Below are positions 56,427-64,000 of a stretch of 64,000 nucleotides of DNA, in pieces. The position numbers were made by a program, and so were the translations under genes. Numbering within the stretch: the first letter of the stretch is position 1; every line of letters begins with the position of its first letter. This DNA comes from Colias croceus (taxonomy: Eukaryota > Arthropoda > Insecta > Lepidoptera > Pieridae): the NCBI RefSeq assembly GCF_905220415.1, contig NC_059537.1:11565593-11629592 (forward strand), read 5' to 3'. The notes below the pieces were generated by a model. That model saw nothing but the letters and a program-made list of their open reading frames with translations, did not search any database and had not been told where the DNA came from.

Positions 56427-56730
56427 GGGCAGTGGTGAGACCTCGGACTGCGAATCGATAAGTCCGGGGTTCGACACCAGGCGAGCGCGCAGGAAATAAA
56501 TTGATTTTTCAATTTATCTGCGCATGTTGTGACATAATTATCACCACTGCTCGAACGGTGAAGGAAAACATCGTCAGAAAACCGAAATGTCGAAGAAACA
56601 AAAGTTCGACGTCTCGACGATATATTGTGCCGCACTTGGCCAGCGTGGTGGATTATGGCCTGTACCCTCATAGGAGGCTCGTGTTCCAGCAGTGGGAACG
56701 TATATTGGTTGATGATGATGATGATGATGA
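56427..56730 (+). mobile_element. tRNA-derived SINE with RTE-type tail
   Basis: The head GGGCAGTGGTGAGACCTCGG and the B-box-like GGGTTCGACACC give a tRNA-like pol III promoter. The body contains GAACGGTGAAGGAAAACATCG. The tail GCCGCACTTGGCCAGCGTGG ... CAGCAGTGGGAACG ends in (GAT)n, matching RTE 3' ends and implying mobilisation by an RTE LINE. Confidence 0.85.
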
Positions 56731-58068
56731 AATGTTTCCGTTGAATATCAGTATATGCTGCTGAATATCAGTGCTGATATTAAGTGTTCAGTATCAACTA
56801 TCAATCATATACTACTCATGAAATTGATAAACCACTTTTACTTAATTACCATAATAAATAACAATAATATCGGAGATATGTAAAACCTATTGTTACATAC
56901 AAAATATTTGTATGCGACAACTTTAATTTACGATTTTGTATATTAAAAATAAAAAAGTCTAAAAAATTAAAAAAAAATAATTTAATTTAAGTAATTTAAA
57001 TGTTAAAAAAATGTTAAAATTGAATTAGAATCTTACGAACACGAGCAAACAAATATGAAAACGGCAATTAATATCATCCGCTGTTAATTATTATAATTAC
57101 AAGCATGTGGTTTTAATATATTGTAAATAGGCAAAGGTGTATTCTGTGGGCTAGTCATTTATACGTGTATATACGTGCTTATAAGTGTGTATAGGTACAA
57201 TATTCTAGACCGGAACTGCAGATGTAAAGCATCCGGTGTCATCGTTAGCGATTGACGTATAGACAGTGGATATAGTGATAAGAAACGCGTTTTTTTATAT
57301 TTGAGTTTAAGGTGCATTTTGTATTTATTTTTTCATGCTACCATTTTTTCATTTATGTAAGATATTTTTGAAAAAAAAAATCTGGTGTTCAAGTTAATTG
57401 TTTTAAATTTTAGGGAAGCAGTTTAAAATATGTCGCCATTTTAAACTTTTTCTGAACACATTAGAGATTGTCGCAATTATTAAATAATGGTTAAAACACA
57501 ATTAATAATCTTTATTAAGTAAATTGGTGAAAAAAATATTTATCAAAAATATGTATTTGATCTTCAATGACCATAATAAGCTTTTGCTTATATCTTAATG
57601 CAGTAGTATTTTCCAACTATAAATTGATATTTTAAATAAATGTTTTGTTAATATATTTTCTTATAATCCCGTTATAAGGACACATTTATCGATCTCAATC
57701 TAAATGTTAATTTGCGACTGTTTTGGGAAGATTAAATTGAGGTCATATATGATAAATTACTATTCGTATTCATAATACAGGATGTTTATCGACTAATATC
57801 ATATTTTCGCCCACTTAATGATTAATAGATTTTTACTAATAAGTATGCATTTTAAAATCATTATAATCGTAAATGATAATTAGAAGTAATATTTCGCGTA
57901 AGAAAGGAAATCGAAGGACAGTGCAATTACGAATTGAATTGAATAAATAAATAATTTAATTGAGTCTTACTTAATTATCTTACTAAATAATATTTTTGTA
58001 TTTCTACTTTTTCTTTGATTTAACTTACAAACTTTGAACTACCGATAAATTATTATTAATATTTCTAA
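56731..58068. other. AT-rich DNA, nothing recognised
   Basis: No supported coding frame. Short GC-richer patch near 57210-57260 without identity. Confidence 0.5.
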
Positions 58069-58375
58069 CTAGCTTCCGCCCGCGACTCCGTCCGCGCGGA
58101 AAAATTAAGATTTATTTTTTTCTACGTATTTTTCCGGGATAAAAAGTATCCTATTTTATGCCCAGGATAATAAAGTATAATTATACCAAGTTTCATCGAA
58201 ATCGAACCGTTAGTTTTCACGTGATGCCTGAACATACAGACAGACAGACAGACAAAATTTTTTTAAATCACATATTTGGGTTTGGTATCGATCCAGTAAC
58301 ACCCCCTGCTATTTATTTTTTCAATATTTTCAATGTACAGAATTGATCCTTCTACAGATTTATTATATGTATAGA
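58069..58375 (-). mobile_element. Non-autonomous Helitron, family 3, internally deleted
   Basis: The ends are identical in type to 13186-13722 (A|CTAGCTTCCGCCCGCGACTC ... TATATGTATAGA|T). The ~200-bp segment after the GC palindrome (GATGTCGGTC ... TGGATAACTG in the long form) is missing. Confidence 0.88.
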
Positions 58376-59768
58376 TATTACTAATTAACAAATATTCCGT
58401 AAACAATATGACACATTTTAAAATAGATATTATATTCAGTAAAAGTACCTTAGTTAGTGTATAACCGTATAATATTATATTCTATAGCTACGTCTAGATT
58501 ATAAATATTTAAGTTCATATGTAATTGAATAACACTTACATACAATTTTCAAAAGTATTTTTCAGGTATACATATTTTAAATTACGTTTTTGATTTTTTT
58601 GTGGTATATAAATTTTCTTATTTATTTATTTCCAGATATAACCGCTAATCGCGTCCCCATGATCGCAGTATACAGGATCACGGGATGCAAGGGTGTCTAA
58701 TTATGACCAAGTCCTGCCCAGTACGGCAAACACCTGGTTACCGTATATGTATACCACGTGTGCTTTATGTATATTTATTATATTGAATATAACATTAGAT
58801 TATTGTAAACTTTAGTACATTATATGGTTATTGGTTAGCCTTTTATAGGTAATACTTACGAATAAAGTAAGTGCTGGTATTGAATTGGGATTTTTTGCTT
58901 AATTTCTTTGCGGTTTAAAAAGATGGCTTGTAAAAGATTAATTTAAATATTTAAAATAGCGCTATTATTGTTTCATTGTTGTGAAATTAGTTAAGTGAAG
59001 TATACTATTCATTTTATAGTTTTTGCATGTTTTTGTGTTTGTCACTGAACCAGTATTTATTCTTCTGGAATTCGAAATGATTATTTTGTATGATTTTTTG
59101 TTATTTAAATTATTTCAAAAGAGCAGCAGTGTTTGTTTTTTACTATTTTCTGCTTTATAATATTTACTATATATTGTGATTTAAATAAATAGTGAAAAGT
59201 GCTTTATTAAATAACTTTCATTGAATAATTAATGTTTGAATTGTGTAGCGAAGCTCTTTTTACTTTTTTTTAAATAAAATTTAAAAAATCTGGTAGTAAA
59301 AAAGTTGATCGCAAAATAAGAGTAAAAAATCACAATTCACGAAATATAAATACTAGTGTTGGTACTTGGTAGTAATGCGCAAATGATACAAAACCCAGAA
59401 ACACGCGGTAATTACTAATTACGTGTACAAATTACTAATTAAATTGATACGGTTTAAACTTTATGTGCGTATAATTAACTACTAAGGAAATGTGCGTACA
59501 TTATGTGGTTTTACAATCTTTAGAAATTTCAAATAGCTAGTCTACCATTTTCATAGATCATAGAGTAGGTAATATCATGGTACTATCAAAATTGATTTAT
59601 TGTATCAACATTACATGCATTAAAATAAATAAACAAATAAAATAGTCTTGATAAATAAAGGAATTACATATTATTATTATTATTTTTTTTTAGTTTTATT
59701 TCAGGACTTGTGACAGATATTGTATTGCTCTAAGATACTATGATAAAAGAAATGTAGATAATTTTATA
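58376..59768. other. AT-rich DNA, nothing recognised
   Basis: A modestly GC-rich patch at about 58640-58760 (ATCACGGGATGCAAGGGTGT) has no identity I can give. Confidence 0.45.
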
Positions 59769-59887
59769 TCTATACATATAATAAATCTGTAGAAGGGTCA
59801 ATTCTGTACATTGAAAATATTGAAAAAATAAATAGCAGGGGGTGTTACTGGATCGATACCAAACCCAAATATGTGATTAAAAAAATT

Positions 59888-59920
<33 letters not shown>

Positions 59921-60248
59921 ATGTGAAGGCATCACGTGAAAACTAGCGGTTCGATTTCGATGAAACTTGGTATAATTATACCTTATTATCCTGGGCGTAA
60001 AATAGGATACTTTTTATCCTGGAAAAATACGTAGAAAAAAATTAATCTTAATTTTTCAGTTTTATCCATAGACGTTGTTCCGTAGAACCGCGAACACACG
60101 TTGCGTATTATTATAGGCCTAGCCGTATTTGGGAATTGGGTCCAATAGATATTTATAAGATGTTATTGACAGAGGTACTCAAAATGGAGAAATAACCATC
60201 CACGCGAAGACCGACATCCGCGCGGACGGAGTCGCGGGCGGAAGCTAG
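59769..60248 (+). mobile_element. Non-autonomous Helitron, family 3 (long form)
   Basis: A|TCTATACATATAATAAATCTG ... GCGGGCGGAAGCTAG|T, 480 bp, collinear with 13186-13722 in opposite orientation, with about nine CTGT units. Confidence 0.9.
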
Positions 60249-60537
60249 TCATGAATAAATTATAGAAAATGTTATTTTACTGACTGGAATGCATTAAATT
60301 ATTGGTCACTTGATGGATGTATATGTTACGTATTACTGAACTGAAACATGATATTTTGACTGTTGTACATGCAACAAGCAATTAGCATAAAGCTAATTTG
60401 CCCATAACCATGTAGGAAAACAATGATTAAAATCAAAATTGTTACAATTAATGCGATTTATATTAATGTAACTTTTCTAGCTGCGTCTAGCTTACAATTA
60501 AAAACAAAGCATTCGTTATCTAAATAAAAATGATGTC

Positions 60538-60750
60538 TGATGTCGGAAGAGTGTCACTGAAAATCAGTGCTGAGGCATTATGCCTCAGGTGTAGTGGCAT
60601 CCTTTTTTTGGCGCACGCAACCACACATTAATTTTATGGTTTTATTATTATTTTATTTTACTTTTTTTTTCTTTATATATACCTCGTATTCAATGTTTAT
60701 TGTTGTGTGTTTGTGTGTATAGAAAATAAATACTTTCTTTCTTTCCTTCT
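60538..60750 (+). mobile_element. LINE 3' end (CR1-like) with structured 3' UTR
   Basis: Two successive hairpins, CACTG/CAGTG and CTGAGGCA-TTA-TGCCTCAG, precede TTTTTTTGGCGCACGC and an AATAAATACTTTCTTTCTTTC end. I recognise this arrangement from lepidopteran CR1-group tails. No coding part is left. Confidence 0.6.
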
Positions 60751-61550
60751 AAATTCCAAAACTGTGATAGTCTATTCACGCATCCTTTAAACATAAATTG
60801 ACCAGTATATGCACTACATATTCTTTATAATTATTCACTCAACATAAAACCAAAGCACGTAAGTCTAGTCGAATCTGTATTCTTTGTACCGCTTTTTCCC
60901 TGAGTGAAAGATCGGAGGAATGACCGTGTGAGAAATGTAGCCTTGGTGGTGCAACGAACCCTTATGCTTGAGAAAAAAATACGCAGTGATCTATCCCGTT
61001 TGTAAATTTACCTTTTGTTTACTTTTTTAAGGATTCATTGTTATTAATAAAAGTTAAATTTTATGAGGAAAGATAATGATGATATATTTATTTGATGAAT
61101 AAAGTGCAGAATTGGTAGTTTATTTTGTTTAAGCTTTAAGAAAATATGAATGCGTGTGTTTGTTTGTGTGTTACGCAAAGAAACAGACGAAAATCCTTTC
61201 TGGTAACCAACCAACTTTAATACACTTTCTGTCTTTTCTTTAAATTATTGAAAAAACCTCGCCAATATATATATAGATATCTCCACGGGCACTATGTTGA
61301 TCAAACGTGCCATATAGTTAGTAATTATTTGATCCGTTTTCACTTGTTGATCCGGTTGGTATTTGTGGATCCATTGCCACACCACCGTCCGTATGTGGAT
61401 CCGAACGGAGCCACAAGTGTCACCATCAGTAATAATAATAATTACGTGCTTTTTATACAAATCCACCTTTTTTGCGTTTTAGCTCTTGTTGATCCGATTC
61501 AAATGAGCCAATCAGAGCCCACCGAGCTCAGCCATTGGTCGCTTGCGGCC

Positions 61551-62106
61551 TTAGCCATTTGAAGGTTTAAAGACATTTATTCCCGTTATAGAAACGTATG
61601 TTGCCGTTCGCCTTCCATAATTTGTTCGGATCTTCGGGAGGGCAAGATAGCTAGCTCGCCTATTAGGATAGTGGCGATTTGATGTTGAGAATATAATATT
61701 TGTATTTATGTTTTTATGTAGCGCTTTGCGGATGAACATACACGTATTATAAAAGTATAATTGTTTTAAATTCATTATTTTAGTGTCGTCGTAGATTTTT
61801 TTTAGTTAAAAGAGGATAGTAAAAGATAGTTTTAATGATTTTATTTTGTAAAATTTGGAGTGGCGCTAATTTATTTTTGTAAGCACTCCCCCATACTTCT
61901 ATTAAATACATTAGGTGCGGCTTTACTAACGTGTTGTAGATGGTGTGGCGTAATTTATGAGGAATGCAAGAAGTAATATTACGCAGAGATCTAAGAAGTG
62001 CTGATAATTTATTTTTTAGGTGGTCGATGTGATGATTCCATTTTAGAGAGCTGTCGATTCGCAAACCTAGTAGATCAGGAGTCATTGACACAAAATTTCG
62101 AGTCAT
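61551..62106 (-). pseudogene. LINE reverse transcriptase C-terminal remnant
   Basis: The minus-strand frame from 62106 reads LLGLRIDSSLKWNHHIDHLK, then TLVKPHLMYLIEVWGSAYKN and LQNKIIKTIF. This is the thumb/C-terminal pattern of non-LTR RTs (L-G-L-x-I/L-D, W-x-x-H-I, Y-x-x-x-V/I-W-G). It stops near 61780. Another frame continues (61551-61775) with ALPKIRTNYGRRTATYVSIT, the usual ORF2 end before LPxxI-type residues. So there is one frameshift. The palm motifs (YADD-type) are absent, lost by deletion or lying in unrecognisable sequence upstream. Confidence 0.75.
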
Positions 62107-62482
62107 TTGTAACAGGATGGTGGTTCTACAGGGGTCTTAGTACGCAATGACAGAAAGAAAAATGATGGTGTGAACGCTGGTACCGGCGGCTTAGTCGCGT
62201 GGGCGTTAGTCAAACTCGTCGGAAAAATAGCGAAAGTCAAACGATTTGTAACACAAAAATTTTAGAATTTACCGATAGCCCATAAAAAAGATGTAGACGG
62301 TAGTGTCATGCCATACTTTTCCGGTGTGACATAAAGCCCGCCATACCGACGCGAATGCGTTGATTTAAAAAAAAAACAATTCAACCATTGTATTGTGCAA
62401 TTCAAATCGTATACTTTTATTTTCTTAATCATTTACTTTGTATCCTTTATCATTAGTCACTAAAATTTATTTTGTTAACTTG

Positions 62483-62585
62483 CCAAATATAATGTAACAT
62501 GGAATTTGCAAGGGAAGGAACTGCCTTCTGAGATATAGGAATTACCTAGTTCAGAAGGCAGAGCAATATTGTAATGTTATATTTG
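62483..62585. repeat. Foldback segment with perfect 11-bp inner stem
   Basis: CTGCCTTCTGA (62521-62531) pairs with TCAGAAGGCAG (62551-62561). The outer CAAATATAATGTAACAT roughly pairs with AATGTTATATTTG. An AATAAATTTTATTTTATT run follows, suggesting a retroposon 3' end or MITE. Confidence 0.6.
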
Positions 62586-62712
62586 AAGTTACTAATAAAT
62601 TTTATTTTATTTATTATTTTATTGGTACCAGGCTAACTTTTGCACAGGTAACCATCGTCGTGCAGCCATTTACGAAAATCGCCATGCATTGCCATACTTT
62701 TCAGACGATTCT

Positions 62713-63054
62713 AAATGGTCGCCATACCGCCGAAATGATTTTGTTTAATTGAATGAAATGTTGAAATGAATGTTTAATTGAATGAATTTTGTTTACTATT
62801 TGTTCATTTGAGCATACATATTTTTCAAATAATGTACTAATACGGCTCAACTCCGACCGAATATCCTTCATATCATCATTACATCTGCAATCTTGTTCTA
62901 GCGGTTGTTTCCGTTTTCTGTAAGTAATTTAAGTATCAGTTGGCGTAGAACTCGTAGAAAACGAACTTAGCTTCGATAGATCGGGATGCGATCCACCGGC
63001 AGTACCCACTGCACCACTGCTAGTTAAACGTGTTGGCGATCTGCGTACACTCAT
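62713..63054 (-). pseudogene. LINE ORF1 (gag-like) N-terminal remnant
   Basis: It starts at an ATG with MSVRRSPTRLTS, then GSHPDLSKLSS, a Ser/Pro-rich start and PDLSKL motif I associate with ORF1 proteins of insect LINEs. The frame stops near 62929. A second frame resumes with RKRKQPLEQD and DMKDIRSELSRISTLFEKYV, a basic patch and heptad-like helix as expected for ORF1, and stops near 62713. Hence one frameshift (or a lost intron: TTACTTACAG precedes the second part). Together with the RT piece it probably belongs to one decayed minus-strand LINE. Confidence 0.6.
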
Positions 63055-63377
63055 ATTTACTCCGCAATGGATAATTTGTGCAAGAATATGAGTCGTCATT
63101 TGTTTTTGACCTAAATCTAACATTTTAATTATTTTATCAGATTGATATCAGAATCAGGGCAAAGGCGAACGCTACACGTCAATAAATATTATGATAATTA
63201 TCTTGATATTTACTGATGTATCTAGGGAGGGATCACAGCACACCCTACACCATCAATACGTATCGCGTCAGTACTGAAACGTTCTTTGTATGAGCCAGAC
63301 GTGATGACGGCAAGATAAATATTGCGATGTAGGTCCTGGGATCAGATCACAAGGAGTTCCAGAAATCCAGCGATATA

Positions 63378-63772
63378 CAGGGTTAGTTCTCAATGACCGG
63401 CCAAATTTTCAGAAATGGTTCAGAATCGATAACATTTTAGAACTAATGAAAAAAAAAACTTTTTTTTTTTAAATTAGATTTCATTCCTGTCCACCACTAA
63501 AAAGCGAACGTGTGGACATTACAAAAGCAACAATTCAGTTCAACAACCTAGATAGGTAGAAGTTAGCACACACATAAAATTGGCAATGCGCGCACGCACA
63601 CAAGTGCATTGATTCTGGAGGTGTTTACGATTTAGGAAATTTTTAAGACATTTTCAAATGAATGCTATTATTTTTATTTAATTTTATTCGACAATAATGT
63701 TTCAAATGCACCTTTGGTTTAATATCTAGATCTTAATTTTAAGTTTTGGCTGGTCATTGAAAACTAACCCTG
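63378..63772. mobile_element. Inner TIR element, 395 bp, TA-flanked
   Basis: CAGGGTTAGTT(C/T)TCAATGACC(G/A)GCCAAA at the left is inverted at the right (TTTGGCTGGTCATTG..AACTAACCCTG), about 28 bp with a few mismatches. TA lies at both borders. No transposase frame. Confidence 0.8.
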
Positions 63773-63850
63773 TATTGTGATCCGTCAATACACTACCCTA
63801 CACGTCAATAAATATCGTAATCCGATAGTAAATATTGACGGATCACAATA
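63773..63850. repeat. Perfect 18-bp inverted repeat
   Basis: TATTGTGATCCGTCAATA and TATTGACGGATCACAATA enclose 42 nt and lie inside the outer element immediately beside the inner one. The related ATTGACG/CGTCAAT words recur in the interval. Confidence 0.85.
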
Positions 63851-64000
63851 TGGATCTTACGTGTAGCGTTCGCCAAAGAGTTGCCCTGATTCAAGAGGTA
63901 GGTTGTTATTTGTAGGCTGCATACTACTTGAGAATTATCACCGTCACTGTATGACGAAAGGTTCGTCCAAATCTATCTTTTTAGGGTTCCGTATTTTTAG

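Larger units (their letters stand above)
63151..63892. mobile_element. Outer inverted-repeat element, ~740 bp
   Basis: The left end GAATCAGGGCAA..AGGCGAACGC and TACACGT are inverted at the right end (GCGTTCGCC..TTGCCCTGATTC). A few extra bases split the right repeat. A second TIR element sits inside it. No target duplication identified. Confidence 0.78.

Noticed and set aside
56427..56500. tRNA-like head considered as a functional tRNA gene
   Set aside because: Acceptor stem does not pair and a SINE body with a GAT tail follows; same for the heads at 12419 and 29907.
63978..64000. Repeat-like end AGGGTTCCGTATTTTTAG at the window edge
   Set aside because: It resembles a common lepidopteran repeat start, but fewer than 25 bases are visible, so it is not annotated.

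Overview
The window looks like gene-poor nuclear DNA of a moth or butterfly (Lepidoptera). It is AT-rich, has no operons or closely packed genes, and is full of repeat families I recognise as typical of lepidopteran genomes. These include Helitron-type elements with A|TC...CTAG|T ends, tRNA-derived SINEs, RTE-like tails ending in (GAT)n, and LINEs with (TTGAG)n tails. It is probably intergenic or one or more very large introns. I found no complete host protein gene. The only intact non-mobile gene I can defend is a tRNA-Val(AAC) on the minus strand at 13869-13940.

Region by region. 161-4580: a complete Ty3/gypsy LTR retrotransposon (identical 163-bp LTRs, 5-bp target duplication) inserted in the 3' end of a LINE-like repeat; an uninterrupted copy of that repeat lies at 11690-11838. 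Its pol is intact, but its gag is only 115 codons and lacks a recognisable capsid region. 6.2-14.5 kb: six Helitron copies, a tRNA-SINE, an RTE tail, small foldback elements and the tRNA. 14.5-21 kb: mostly plain AT-rich DNA with two Helitrons. 21.1-24.6 kb: a 948-bp piggyBac-type element with a wrecked transposase N-terminus, a chimeric Helitron and an 812-bp inverted-repeat element. 25-27.3 kb: open frames with exon-like features but no recognised product. 31.3-35.5 kb: two TIR elements, a palindromic GCGCCATCT pair and three copies of a foldback element with arms of about 64 bp. 37.6 kb: a possible 57-nt exon. 39.9-42 kb: a LINE with an intact 492-codon reverse transcriptase reading frame nested in a MITE. 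44.4-48.4 kb: another foldback copy, a Harbinger-like MITE, a 1,227-bp element with two inverted arms of CTCGAG modules, and a broken THAP-domain first exon. 49.6-60.2 kb: seven more Helitrons, a 400-bp TIR element, a GC-rich repeat and a SINE. 60.5-64 kb: LINE 3' ends, a decayed LINE (ORF1 N-terminus plus RT C-terminus) and two nested inverted-repeat elements.

There is no pathway-level organisation. The window is best read as a record of successive transposition. The autonomous or formerly autonomous elements are the Ty3 element, the 40-kb LINE and the piggyBac fossil. The MITEs, SINEs and Helitrons are non-autonomous copies that would need enzymes encoded elsewhere. All identifications come from reading the sequence and from family knowledge; no database search was run.
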